NCBI RefSeq assembly: GCF_003390915.1 | Contig: NZ_QMEM01000001.1 | Coordinates: 930,001-994,000 of the forward strand | Reading direction: 5' to 3' | Length of the DNA: 64,000 bases | Source of the DNA: Lewinella sp. IMCC34183 | GTDB taxonomy: Bacteria > Bacteroidota > Bacteroidia > Chitinophagales > Saprospiraceae | In this document: positions 1 to 8,323 of the stretch, one piece after another | How the letters are laid out: the number at the start of each line of letters is the position of its first letter | How positions within the stretch are numbered: the stretch's first letter is position 1 | Made by a program: the position numbers and the translations under genes | The notes under the pieces: generated by a model | Told to the model about the DNA's origin: nothing | Seen by the model: the letters and a program-made list of their open reading frames with translations, nothing else | Database searches by the model: none

Positions 1-2
1 GC

Positions 3-650
3 GCCGTGCTGTGCGCCGGAGAGGAGCGGCTAAGTATCGACGCCGGCCCCGATTTCCGTACCCAGATGCTGGGTGCACGGGTGGAACGGCTGGACGGCAT
101 CTTGCTCACCCACGAGCACAACGACCACACCGCCGGCATCGACGACGTGCGCCCCTTCTGTTTTATGCAGCAGATGGATATGCCGGTGTACTGCCTGGAC
201 CGCGTGGCCACCGAGCTGCGCGAGCGGTTCGCCTACGCCTTCACCAACTACCCGGGGGTGCCGAAACTGGACGTGCGCCCCGTCGACTTCGGTACCACCC
301 TGCCCTTCGGGGGCAAGCAGCTGCACCTGCTGCGGGTCAACCACGGAAAACTGCCGATCCTGGGGTTCCGCGTGGGCGGCCTGGCCTACCTGACGGACGT
401 AAAGACCCTGCCCGACGCTACCCTGGACGCCCTGACCGGCCTGGATACGCTGATCATTTCCTGCCTCAATTACCACGGGACGCACAGCCACCTCTCAGTG
501 GAAGAGACGCTGGCCTACGTCGCGCGGTTGCAGCCGCGGCGGGCGGTACTCTTTCACCTGAGTCACCGGCTGGGGCCGCACGCCGAGTTTAACGAGAGCC
601 TGCCCGACGGGGTCGAAGTAGGCTACGACGGGCTCCGCCTGGAGGTATAG
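3..650 (+). CDS. MBL-fold metal-dependent hydrolase, PhnP-like (5' truncated by window edge)
   Basis: Metallo-beta-lactamase-fold hydrolase resembling PhnP-type phosphodiesterases. The zinc signature THEHNDH is followed by a GID segment. Further along are HGKLPILGF, an aspartate in LTDVKTLPD, and a C-terminal NYHGTHSHLS stretch that would supply the remaining metal ligands. The frame is open to the left edge. The first internal candidate start (GTG at 6) lies only a few residues before the LSIDAGPDFR strand, so the beginning of the fold is missing and the true start is probably upstream. Substrate cannot be read from sequence; this family acts on small phosphodiesters. The next gene is on the same strand but has its own -7 box, so it is probably a separate transcript. 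Confidence 0.85.
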   Translation, partial: AVLCAGEERLSIDAGPDFRTQMLGARVERLDGILLTHEHNDHTAGIDDVRPFCFMQQMDMPVYCLDRVATELRERFAYAFTNYPGVPKLDVRPVDFGTTLPFGGKQLHLLRVNHGKLPILGFRVGGLAYLTDVKTLPDATLDALTGLDTLIISCLNYHGTHSHLSVEETLAYVARLQPRRAVLFHLSHRLGPHAEFNESLPDGVEVGYDGLRLEV

Positions 651-748
651 GCAAACCGTCCGGCGCGGGTGCGTTAACGGCCCGTTAAAGGGACAGGATG
701 GGTCCGCGTCCGGGCGTGGCGCGTCGTTTCCCAGCCGACCCCGCGTGT

Positions 749-756
749 TACCTTTG
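749..756 (+). promoter_or_regulatory. Bacteroidota -7 box (TACCTTTG) for OstA-like gene
   Basis: Exact match to TAnnTTTG, ending 8 nt before the ATG at 765. Transcription would start within a few bases of the start codon, giving a leaderless or nearly leaderless mRNA. No clear -33 TTG at the usual distance. Confidence 0.6.
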
Positions 757-764
757 CGTCCCCT

Positions 765-2621
765 ATGATCCTGCGCTTCTCTTTCCTGCTTCTTTTGCTG
801 ATGGCCACGGCCTCCGGCTACGGCCAGGTCCGCCCCGACCCGGTGGAGCGGGAGACGGTGAGCATCGACCACGCCAACGAACTGCGCTTCCTGCAGCAGG
901 GCACGGCGCAGCGGCTGATCGGGGAGGTAGAGCTGAGCCAGGACAGTATCTTCATGTACTGCGACAGCGCCGAACTGGTCAGGGAAGTACAAGTGTACGC
1001 CTACGAGAACGTGACCATCCAACAGGGCGACAGCATTGCCGCCTTCTCGGAGTACCTCGACTACAACGCCGAAACCCTGCTGGCCAAGTTGCGGACGGAC
1101 GTGGTCCTGAAACGCGGACAAACGGAGCTATTCACCGACGCGCTGGACTACGACCTGAGTACCAAGCTGGCCACCTACCACACCGGCGGGCGGGTCACCA
1201 ACGGGACGACCGAGCTGAGCAGTACCCACGGCTACTACTACGCCGAGGACCGCAACGTCTACTTTCGTGACAGCGTGGTGGTGGTGGACGACCGCTTCGA
1301 GATGCGCGCGGATACGCTGCGCTACGACCTGGGCAACGAGATTGTACACTTCCTGGGACCCACCGTCATCCGCAGCGATACCCACACCATATACTGCGAG
1401 GCCGGCTACTACGACGTGGCACTGGACCGGGCCGTCTTCCGGCAAAACGCCCAGTACCGCAGCGGCGAACGGCTGGCCGCGGCCGACTCGATCCAGTACT
1501 TCGGACAGGACGAGCGCTACGTGCTGCGGGGGGACGCCTACGTGGCCGAGGGAGAATTTCAGCGCGCGACGGCCGACCGCATCGATTACTTTCGCGCCCT
1601 CGACCGGTACCGGCTGGAGGGCAACGCGACGGTGATAGACTCCGCCCAGACGGTCAGGGGCGACACCATCGATTACAATGCCGCAACTGAATCGTACGCC
1701 GTGAGCGGCGGTCGACCGCAGGTTTCTAATCCTCCGATGCTTATGGTAGCCGACCGGATGTACTCCGACGAGGCCACCGGCCTGGGCCGCGCCATCGGAA
1801 ATATCGTTTGGCAGGACACCTCCGCCGATTTGCGGATCGAGGCGGGCGAGGCCGACTACAGCCAGACGACCGGTTACCTGAAAGCGTACGGCGGAGAGCG
1901 CGGTCGCGCCCTGCTCACCACCCTGCTCGAACAGGATACGCTTTACATGGCCGCCGACACCCTGCTTTCCGTACGGTCCGACTCCGTGGACGCCTCGGGC
2001 GACACCATCCGCTACCTAGCCGCGTACCACGACGTGCGCATCCTGAAGTCCGACATACAGGCGGTGGCCGATTCCCTGGGCTTTAACACCGTCGACAGCG
2101 TACTCACGCTCTACCAGAACCCGATCCTCTGGCAGGACACCAGCCAGCTGACGGCCGACACCATCGACCTCTATATCCGCAACGATTCGCCGGACCGGGT
2201 GGTGCTGCGAAGGAATGCACTGGTGGTTACATCGCCGGACCTGATCTTCTTCAACCAGGTACGGGGCCGGCAGATCGTGGCCTTCTTCGACAGCAGTCAG
2301 CTCGAACGCACCGAAGTGACCGGTAATGCCGAAGCGATATACTACGCCCAGGACGAGGTCGACGCCTACATAGGGGTAAATAAATCGGCCTGCAGCTCGA
2401 TGGTGCTGTACTTCGAGAACGGCGGGGTCCACCGTATCAAATTTCTCAGTGCTCCCTCCGGTCGCCTGGACCCCATGAATGCCGTGGACCACAGCACCTT
2501 CCGGTTGGACGGCTTCCGGTGGGAACCCGAACGCAAGCCAAAGACGCTGGAAGATCTTTTCGGCGAGCGGGTTAGCCGCCCGCCGGCGGACATTCTGCTC
2601 GTGGCACCCGGGGAGGGGTGA
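765..2621 (+). CDS. OstA-like (LptA/LptD N-terminal-type) envelope protein
   Basis: A 618-residue protein with an N-terminal signal peptide (hydrophobic LLLLLMATA, cleavage near SGYGQ). It is built from repeated beta-strand units of the OstA/LptA jelly-roll type, for example ADTLRYD, DTIDYNAATESY and DTIRYLAAYHD. The regular D-x-I-x-Y periodicity across the chain is typical of the OstA-like proteins common in Bacteroidota. These are thought to take part in lipopolysaccharide or outer-membrane lipid transport across the periplasm. There is no C-terminal LptD-size barrel, so this is not a full LptD. The start is placed by the -7 box just upstream and by the signal peptide. A BatE-like gene follows 13 bp later. 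Confidence 0.8.
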   Translation: MILRFSFLLLLLMATASGYGQVRPDPVERETVSIDHANELRFLQQGTAQRLIGEVELSQDSIFMYCDSAELVREVQVYAYENVTIQQGDSIAAFSEYLDYNAETLLAKLRTDVVLKRGQTELFTDALDYDLSTKLATYHTGGRVTNGTTELSSTHGYYYAEDRNVYFRDSVVVVDDRFEMRADTLRYDLGNEIVHFLGPTVIRSDTHTIYCEAGYYDVALDRAVFRQNAQYRSGERLAAADSIQYFGQDERYVLRGDAYVAEGEFQRATADRIDYFRALDRYRLEGNATVIDSAQTVRGDTIDYNAATESYAVSGGRPQVSNPPMLMVADRMYSDEATGLGRAIGNIVWQDTSADLRIEAGEADYSQTTGYLKAYGGERGRALLTTLLEQDTLYMAADTLLSVRSDSVDASGDTIRYLAAYHDVRILKSDIQAVADSLGFNTVDSVLTLYQNPILWQDTSQLTADTIDLYIRNDSPDRVVLRRNALVVTSPDLIFFNQVRGRQIVAFFDSSQLERTEVTGNAEAIYYAQDEVDAYIGVNKSACSSMVLYFENGGVHRIKFLSAPSGRLDPMNAVDHSTFRLDGFRWEPERKPKTLEDLFGERVSRPPADILLVAPGEG

Positions 2622-2622
2622 T

Positions 2623-2630
2623 TACTTTTG
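2623..2630 (+). promoter_or_regulatory. -7 box (TACTTTTG) abutting the BatE-like start
   Basis: Exact TAnnTTTG match immediately after the stop codon of the preceding gene and only 4 nt before ATG 2635. It supports the 2635 start and predicts a leaderless transcript. Confidence 0.55.
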
Positions 2631-2634
2631 CAGT

Positions 2635-3384
2635 ATGTGGAAGCTATCCGTACTCCTTTTTCTTTCGAGCCTGTCGCTTCAAGCACAGGACGACCTCTCG
2701 CTCGCCGGTGCCGAAGAACGGATGCGGGCGGGCGATTACGTACGCGCAGCCGCGATTCTCGATAGCCTAGAAGGCGGCGCCGTGAGCCCGGAATTTTTCC
2801 TCGCACTGGGCAACGCCCGCTTCGAAACCGGCGAACCCGGACGCGCCATCCTGGCGTACGAACGGGGACTGCGGCTACGCCCCGGAGATCGGGACCTGAA
2901 AAACAACCTGCGGTACGTACGGGAGTCCGCCGGGATCACCACGCCCGAGTTGCCTGACTTTTTCCTGCTACAGCTCTGGCGGCGGGTTGGGGCGTGGCTC
3001 GGCACCGACGTCGCCTACGCCCTGAGCCTGCTCTGCTGGTGGCTGGCGGTGGGCGGCGTCGTATGGTGGTTTCTGCGCCGGCAGCAGATGGAAGAGAAGC
3101 GGCGGTTTGCCCTGCTGCCCGGGGCGGGGGTCTGCGCGGTCCTTTGCCTGACGCTCTTTTTACTGGCAGGGTCGCGGTCCGCCTTCCTGCAATCGACCGA
3201 CGAAGCGGTGCTTGTGGAGGATGCCTCCCTGCGGGTAGCGCCCGCGGAAGAGGGCTCGGTGGAAGCGGAGTTGCTACAGGGCCACAAGCTGCGCATCACG
3301 GACCGCGTGAACCGCTACCTGAAGGTGCAGCTCCCCGACGGCCGCCAGGGGTATGTGACCCGGTCGGAGATCGAGATCATCTGA
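2635..3384 (+). CDS. TPR plus SH3 membrane protein, BatE-like
   Basis: A 249-residue protein. A signal sequence at residues 1-17 ends near LQAQ. A TPR-like helical pair follows at about 20-100 (ALGNARFETGEPGRAILAYERG is the clearest repeat), then two membrane segments near residues 125-145 and 158-178. The C-terminal bacterial SH3 domain at about 188-249 contains ASLRVAPAEEGSVEAELLQG and ends GYVTRSEIEII. This order matches BatE of the Bacteroides aerotolerance (Bat) clusters, although no batABCD genes are nearby. The start at 2635 is chosen because it gives a signal peptide and lies next to a -7 box. An upstream in-frame extension would run inside the OstA-like gene. Confidence 0.75.
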   Translation: MWKLSVLLFLSSLSLQAQDDLSLAGAEERMRAGDYVRAAAILDSLEGGAVSPEFFLALGNARFETGEPGRAILAYERGLRLRPGDRDLKNNLRYVRESAGITTPELPDFFLLQLWRRVGAWLGTDVAYALSLLCWWLAVGGVVWWFLRRQQMEEKRRFALLPGAGVCAVLCLTLFLLAGSRSAFLQSTDEAVLVEDASLRVAPAEEGSVEAELLQGHKLRITDRVNRYLKVQLPDGRQGYVTRSEIEII

Positions 3385-3391
3385 GCCGGCG

Positions 3392-4060
3392 TCAGAAACT
3401 GACCGAAGTGATGAGGTTGAGCTGGTCGCGCCCGCCGAAGGCGAAGAACTGGTTCATGTATCCCGCCTCGAAGCGCAGCCCAGGCCGAACCTGGTAGCCT
3501 AAGCCACCGTAGAGCCGGTTGCGGTCGAAGGGGGACTCCGTGGCGGTAACGAACACCTCATTGTAGGCGGACAAGTAGAATCGGCTCGTCTCCCGATCGG
3601 TCCCCAGCGGTACGTTGAGCGACAGGAAATAGCGGAAGCGAAAGTTGAAGTTGCCCTCCACGAAGCGTTCCTCGAACCGGTAGCGGTGCTGCAGGCCGAC
3701 GCGGCCCACGCGCTGCCGCGTGATCACTTGCTGGTACAGCCGGTGTTCCTCCACGCTGATCTTGTCGGTGGCCCCTCCCACGTAATTTTTGGACAGGATA
3801 TAGCCGTAGCCCTGCAACACGTTGAGGTTGTCGGTGAGGTCGTAGCCGATACCGGTGCGGAGCAGTAATTGCTCGAGGTCACCGACAACATTGTAGTTAC
3901 GGTACTGCACTTCGTGGTGGAGGTTCCAGCGCTCCCCGAGATCCTTATTACCGAAATAGATCATCCAGTTTCCAAGGTCCGCCGGTTGGGCGAAGGCAGT
4001 GGCCGGCAGCACGAATAGCAGGAAAAACAGGCAGCGGCAGCCGCGACGGAGAATAATCAT
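3392..4060 (-). CDS. DUF2490 outer-membrane protein
   Basis: A 222-residue protein with a signal peptide (LFFLLFVLPATAFAQP). The body is amphipathic beta-hairpins ending in an aromatic residue (NLITSVSF), the usual end of an outer-membrane barrel. Landmarks of the DUF2490 family are GNWMIYFGNKDLGERW near the N-terminus, then HHEVQYR, HRYRFEERF, FRYFLSLNVPL and RLYGGLGYQV. Function of the family is unknown. It converges with the BatE-like gene, with 7 bp between stops. Start 4060 is preferred because a minus-strand -7 box (TACATTTG, 4079-4086) would lie inside a longer reading frame from 4090. Confidence 0.8.
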   Translation of the reverse strand: MIILRRGCRCLFFLLFVLPATAFAQPADLGNWMIYFGNKDLGERWNLHHEVQYRNYNVVGDLEQLLLRTGIGYDLTDNLNVLQGYGYILSKNYVGGATDKISVEEHRLYQQVITRQRVGRVGLQHRYRFEERFVEGNFNFRFRYFLSLNVPLGTDRETSRFYLSAYNEVFVTATESPFDRNRLYGGLGYQVRPGLRFEAGYMNQFFAFGGRDQLNLITSVSF

Positions 4061-4078
4061 AAGGGGGGCGATGAGCTC

Positions 4079-4086
4079 CAAATGTA
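4079..4086 (-). promoter_or_regulatory. -7 box (TACATTTG) for DUF2490 gene
   Basis: Exact TAnnTTTG on the minus strand, 18 nt before the ATG at 4060. It decides between the two candidate starts of the DUF2490 gene. Confidence 0.5.
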
Positions 4087-4111
4087 TCAAACCCCCTATA
4101 AACCCGCGGAG

Positions 4112-4993
4112 TCAGACGCCGGCGCGGTCGAAGCGGTCGAGCTCGAGGTTCTCGATGATCGTGATCAGCTTCTGGGCGTACCGCTTGTCGGTAGCGTAGC
4201 CACAGGCCCGCAGGCCGTGCGCCCATTTCCGGTAATCGGTTCCGTAGGTGTGCAGGCGGGCGTAGCGGGGCGTGTTGAGCAGGATGCTGTGCTCCCGGAA
4301 CGAATCGCCAACGGAATCAAATACCCGAAACATATCGTAGCGGGTATCGTCGCCGTAGTTGCGGCAGGTGCAGCCGAGGCACTTGCTCCGGCACTTGATG
4401 CCGAAGTGATTGTTGGAATTCACTGCGAGCTTACTGTCGCCCGCATTGCTCTCCAACAGCGCCTGGGCCAGGGTGATACTGGCGGGTACGCCGTGGGTAC
4501 GCATCTCGCGCCGCGCGGCTTCGGCGTGGCGGTTGACGTAGTCGCGCACGCGCCGTCGCTTGGCGGCGATCACGGCGGGTGACAATCCCTTGCGCTCTCC
4601 ATAATCGGGGCTGAGCACCAGGGTCAGGTTGCTGATGTGGGGGGCGGGATCGTCGGTGCGTGCCACGTCGGTAAAGGACTCGTGGACCGGCTGGGCCGGA
4701 GCGAGGTCATGGATGACCTGAGCTTCACGCGTCGAGAAGACCGTAGCAACGACCTGTTGCCCTACCGCCGACAGCCAGCCACCGAGACCGGCTTCCGACA
4801 CGGCGGCGGCGGGGAGCGGTACCTCCGCCGGCTCGTGCACGTCGACACTTACCAATAGTCCGCGGGTGACGCAGAGGTAAACGATGAGGAGCAACAGCAC
4901 GATCTCCACGCTGTAGCGCAGGGCACCGTCGATAAGTTGGCCGGCGCGCTGGGCGACGGCGGAGAGTTGGGGGGATTCAGGGGAAGCAGGCAT
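4112..4993 (-). CDS. Membrane-anchored glucosaminidase (GH73-type)
   Basis: A 293-residue peptidoglycan hydrolase. One transmembrane segment near residues 27-47 (IVLLLLIVYLCVTRGLLV) is followed by a linker of about 100 residues. The C-terminal glucosaminidase domain spans about 140-290. The probable catalytic glutamate is E181 in QALLESNAG, followed by NNHFGIKC, a CRSKCLGCTC cysteine cluster and a YRVFDS-like segment (MFRVFDSVGDSFREHS). These are standard for the family that cleaves beta-N-acetylglucosaminyl bonds in murein. The cysteine-rich loop is conserved in Bacteroidota members and may hold disulfides. A -7 box lies at 5064-5071 with a leader of about 65 nt. Confidence 0.85.
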   Translation of the reverse strand: MPASPESPQLSAVAQRAGQLIDGALRYSVEIVLLLLIVYLCVTRGLLVSVDVHEPAEVPLPAAAVSEAGLGGWLSAVGQQVVATVFSTREAQVIHDLAPAQPVHESFTDVARTDDPAPHISNLTLVLSPDYGERKGLSPAVIAAKRRRVRDYVNRHAEAARREMRTHGVPASITLAQALLESNAGDSKLAVNSNNHFGIKCRSKCLGCTCRNYGDDTRYDMFRVFDSVGDSFREHSILLNTPRYARLHTYGTDYRKWAHGLRACGYATDKRYAQKLITIIENLELDRFDRAGV

Positions 4994-5063
4994 CCGGGAG
5001 GAATTTCTAACGTGAAGGCATCAATATGTTGGAACCTGCTGTAAGGGGGCCGTAGCCGTGACA

Positions 5064-5071
5064 CAAAGATA
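5064..5071 (-). promoter_or_regulatory. -7 box (TATCTTTG) for glucosaminidase
   Basis: Exact TAnnTTTG on the minus strand in the divergent region between the glucosaminidase and the N-acetylglucosamine kinase, 70 nt before the glucosaminidase ATG. Confidence 0.5.
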
Positions 5072-5199
5072 CACACCCTCGGTTAATAACCAACAATTTG
5101 TTTGTAAATCACACTACTTCTCGGCTTCCCGGTTGCCGAGCAGGCCGCAAGCGCTTAGTGTTAACTTTACACTACCTTCGCGGGGTCAAAATTTCCGTC

Positions 5200-6042
5200 A
5201 TGATTTTAGTTGCTGATTCCGGATCTACCAAGGCCGACTGGGTACTGATCGGCGAGGAAGGCGAGCACGTCTACGTCAATACCCGCGGCTTTAATCCGGT
5301 CGTGCACCCGGCGGAGCTGCTGCACAAAGAGGTCAATAAGCTCTCGCAGGACCTGTTGCCGAACGCCCGCGTCGAGGCCGTCCACTACTACGGTGCCGGC
5401 TGCTGGGACTCGCGCCGCAAACAGGTGATCTTCGACTGCATTAACGACGCCTGGCCCAACGCCACCGTGGACGTCATGCACGACCTGCTCGGTGCCGCCC
5501 GCGCTACCTGCGGCAACGATCCCGGTATTTCGTGCATCCTGGGAACGGGCAGCAACACCTGCCTCTACGACGGCACCGAGGTGATCGACAACGTGACCAA
5601 CCTCGGATTCATGCTGGGCGACGAGGGCAGCGGCTCCCACCTGGGCAAGGCCTTCCTCCGCGCCTACTTCTACCGGGAGCTCGACGCCGATCTCAATGCG
5701 GCCTTTGAGCGGTTCACCAGCATCGACCGCATGACGGTCATCAACAACATCTACGAATCGGAGATGCCCAATACCTACCTGGCCGGCTTTACCCGCTTCA
5801 TGGGGGAGCACCAGCAGCATCCCCTGATCCAGAAAATCGTATTCGATAGCTTCGCCGAATTCCTGGACCGCCACGTACGTAAGTACAAGGGCCACCTGGA
5901 CGTTCCTATTCACTTCATCGGCAGCATCGCCTTCCACTTCAAATCCATCCTGCTGGCCGCGCTCCACGAGCGGGACATGGTCGCCGGGCACTTCGTGCAC
6001 AAGCCGATCGAGGCCCTCGCCGATTACCACGCAGGCAAGTAG
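5200..6042 (+). CDS. BadF/BadG-type N-acetylglucosamine kinase-like ATPase
   Basis: A 280-residue sugar kinase of the ASKHA (actin-like) fold. The first phosphate loop is DSGSTKADW at residues 5-13. The second is ILGTGSNTCLYDG, followed by NLGFMLGDEGSGSHLGK, the hallmark of BadF/NagK-type N-acetylglucosamine kinases. It would phosphorylate GlcNAc salvaged from murein turnover. That fits its position divergent from a glucosaminidase and 7 bp upstream of phosphofructokinase. The start at 5200 gives the standard MILVADSGSTK beginning; earlier in-frame starts lie in promoter sequence (TACCTTCG, a one-mismatch -7 box). Exact sugar specificity is inference. Confidence 0.85.
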   Translation: MILVADSGSTKADWVLIGEEGEHVYVNTRGFNPVVHPAELLHKEVNKLSQDLLPNARVEAVHYYGAGCWDSRRKQVIFDCINDAWPNATVDVMHDLLGAARATCGNDPGISCILGTGSNTCLYDGTEVIDNVTNLGFMLGDEGSGSHLGKAFLRAYFYRELDADLNAAFERFTSIDRMTVINNIYESEMPNTYLAGFTRFMGEHQQHPLIQKIVFDSFAEFLDRHVRKYKGHLDVPIHFIGSIAFHFKSILLAALHERDMVAGHFVHKPIEALADYHAGK

Positions 6043-6049
6043 CCCCCTT

Positions 6050-7036
6050 ATGGAAAGAAAGGACATTCGCCGCATCGCCGTTTTCACTTCGGGCGGAGAC
6101 GCCCCCGGCATGAATGCCGCCCTACGGGCCGTAGTACGCACGGCCGCCTGGAACAAGTTGCACGTGTACGGTATCGAACGCGGCTACGAAGGTATGATCG
6201 ACGGGCACTTCCAGCGGCTTGAGCGCCGCGACGTGGCCAATATCATCCAGCGGGGGGGTACCATGCTGCGCACCGCCCGCTCCAAGCGTTTCATGACCCC
6301 CGAGGGACGGGCCGCCGCCTACGAGCACCTGCGGGCCTACGATATCGACGCCTGTATCGCCATCGGCGGCAACGGCACCTTCACGGGCGCCAAGGTCTTC
6401 AGCGAGGAGTACAACATCCCCTTCATCGGCATTCCCGGTACCATCGACAACGACCTCTACGGTACGGATTACACCATCGGCTTCGATACCGCGGTCAATA
6501 CCGCCATCGACGCCGTGGACAAGATCCGCGATACGGCCGACAGCCACAACCGCCTCTTCTTCGTGGAAGTGATGGGCCGCAACTCCGGCTATATCGCCCT
6601 CTACACGGCCATCGGCTCGGGGGCCAGCAGCGTGCTCATCCCCGAGGCGGAGACCGACCTGGAGGACCTTAAGTCCGTCCTCCGGAAGAACAAGGCCCGC
6701 GGCAAGCTCTTCAGCGTCGTCATCGTCGCGGAAGGCCACCCCATGGGCGGCGCCACCGGAATCGCCGAAAAGATCCAGCACGAACTTGCCAGCATGGAGC
6801 CCAAGGTCACCGTCATCGGTCACCTACAACGCGGCGGTGCCCCGACCGCCGCCGACCGCCTGCTCGCCAGCCGCCTGGGCTTCGCCGCCGTCGAACTGCT
6901 GCTGGGCGGAGAGGAGAATATCGCCGTGGGCATCGTCAACGGCGAGGTTACCGCCCACCCCTTCGACGATGCGATCAATCTTCACAAGATCCCCCGCGAC
7001 GAACTGATCCGCATGGCCAGCATCCTCGCCATTTAG
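6050..7036 (+). CDS. pfkA: 6-phosphofructokinase
   Basis: A 328-residue ATP-type phosphofructokinase that converts fructose-6-phosphate to fructose-1,6-bisphosphate. Motifs in order: SGGDAPGMNA (14-23), GGNGT (106-110), TIDNDLYGTD (131-140, containing the catalytic aspartate), EVMGRNSGYIAL and GHLQRGGAPTAADR. Length and motif order are normal for bacterial PfkA. The nucleotide-binding motif reads GGNGT where E. coli PfkA has GGDGS, so the metal-coordinating aspartate position is asparagine. The glycine after it, usual for ATP-using rather than pyrophosphate-using enzymes, is kept. It is probably cotranscribed with the N-acetylglucosamine kinase 7 bp upstream. Confidence 0.95.
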   Translation: MERKDIRRIAVFTSGGDAPGMNAALRAVVRTAAWNKLHVYGIERGYEGMIDGHFQRLERRDVANIIQRGGTMLRTARSKRFMTPEGRAAAYEHLRAYDIDACIAIGGNGTFTGAKVFSEEYNIPFIGIPGTIDNDLYGTDYTIGFDTAVNTAIDAVDKIRDTADSHNRLFFVEVMGRNSGYIALYTAIGSGASSVLIPEAETDLEDLKSVLRKNKARGKLFSVVIVAEGHPMGGATGIAEKIQHELASMEPKVTVIGHLQRGGAPTAADRLLASRLGFAAVELLLGGEENIAVGIVNGEVTAHPFDDAINLHKIPRDELIRMASILAI

Positions 7037-7147
7037 GCGCCGCCGCCGCTGCACCCGCCGGGCGCGGGGCGCGAGTTAACGTACAGTTCACACCCTGTTA
7101 TGAACTTGCATCGTTAATTCCGCTTATACCCCACCCAGACCTCCCGT

Positions 7148-8323
7148 ATGGATGCATCCCTGATTATCATGTGGACCGGCTTTATCCTGGCCGGCTACGC
7201 CGTTGTCGGTAACGACTCGATCCAGACGCTGGGTACCTTCCTCTCATCGAACGAAGACAAACCCTGGTACGTGCTGTGGGCCTTCGCCGGGACCATCCTG
7301 GCCATCACCCTACTCTACGGCTGGTCGGCCTACGACGGCGACGTCAGCTACGGACGCCTGGAGAGCTACAACTACGTCGCGGACATGGGCTGGCCCTACC
7401 TACTGCCCCCGCTGGTCCTGATGCTCCTGACGCGGACCGGCATACCGGTGTCCACCTCCTTTCTGATCCTTACGTTCTTTAAGCCGAAGGGATTGATCGA
7501 CATGACGATGAAGTCCATCCTCGGCTACGCCCTGGCCTTCTGCGCGGCGATCATCGTCTGGCAACTCGTGACGCGCTGGCTCGACAAGCGCTTCATCAAC
7601 CAGCCCATCAAGGAGCAGGAGACCCGCCTCTGGACGATCCTACAGTGGGGCTCCACTGGCTTCCTCTGGGGACAGTGGCTGATCCAGGATTTTGCCAACA
7701 TCTTCGTGTACCTGCCCCGCTCGCTCCATATCCTGGAAATTTCGGCTTCCCTCGTGGTGCTGCTCACGATGCTGGCGGTGATCTTTTACAGCAAGGGTGG
7801 CAACATCCAGAAGATCGTGAAGGCCAAGACGAATACCACCGACATCCGTTCGGCTACCATCATCGACTTTATTTACGGCATCATCCTGCTGTTCTTCAAG
7901 GAATTCAGCAACGTACCGATGTCCACCACCTGGGTTTTCCTCGGCCTGCTGGCCGGCCGGGAGATCGCGATCCGGTACCGCCTGGAACTGGACGAAGAGC
8001 CGAGCGACCGGGACCGGGCCGTTGTCCCTTACTACCTCGGGATGGCGCTAAACGTCCTCATCCTGGTACTGATCGGCTACGTGGTCTACCTGCGTGACGA
8101 CATCAACAACCTGGTGATCGTTGTGATGGCCGTCGTCATGGTGGCCCGGGCCGCGGTCGCCTACCTTGAAACGGTCCCGGGCCGCAAAAACCTGATGGCC
8201 GCCTTCCGCAACATCTTCAGTGACCTGGGCAAGGTGTCGTTCGGTCTCGCCGTCAGCATCGCCCTGGTGTACGTAATGCGCTACCTGACCACCGGCAGCT
8301 TTATGGAAATACCGGTCGGCTAG
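7148..8323 (+). CDS. Divergent PiT-family-like permease
   Basis: A 391-residue integral membrane protein with about ten hydrophobic segments. It appears to carry the two-fold repeat of inorganic phosphate transporters in degraded form. The first half has VGNDSIQTLGT and then GIPVSTSF. The second half has IQDFANIFVYLPR and then NVPMSTTWVFLGLLAGRE. In canonical PiT proteins the corresponding motifs are GANDVANxxGT and PxSTTH. The aspartate and asparagine positions are partly kept. Substrate could be phosphate or another anion. The stop overlaps that of the convergent AddB-like gene in a shared CTAG (8320-8323). No clear -7 box was found in the 111-bp upstream gap. Confidence 0.6.
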   Translation: MDASLIIMWTGFILAGYAVVGNDSIQTLGTFLSSNEDKPWYVLWAFAGTILAITLLYGWSAYDGDVSYGRLESYNYVADMGWPYLLPPLVLMLLTRTGIPVSTSFLILTFFKPKGLIDMTMKSILGYALAFCAAIIVWQLVTRWLDKRFINQPIKEQETRLWTILQWGSTGFLWGQWLIQDFANIFVYLPRSLHILEISASLVVLLTMLAVIFYSKGGNIQKIVKAKTNTTDIRSATIIDFIYGIILLFFKEFSNVPMSTTWVFLGLLAGREIAIRYRLELDEEPSDRDRAVVPYYLGMALNVLILVLIGYVVYLRDDINNLVIVVMAVVMVARAAVAYLETVPGRKNLMAAFRNIFSDLGKVSFGLAVSIALVYVMRYLTTGSFMEIPVG

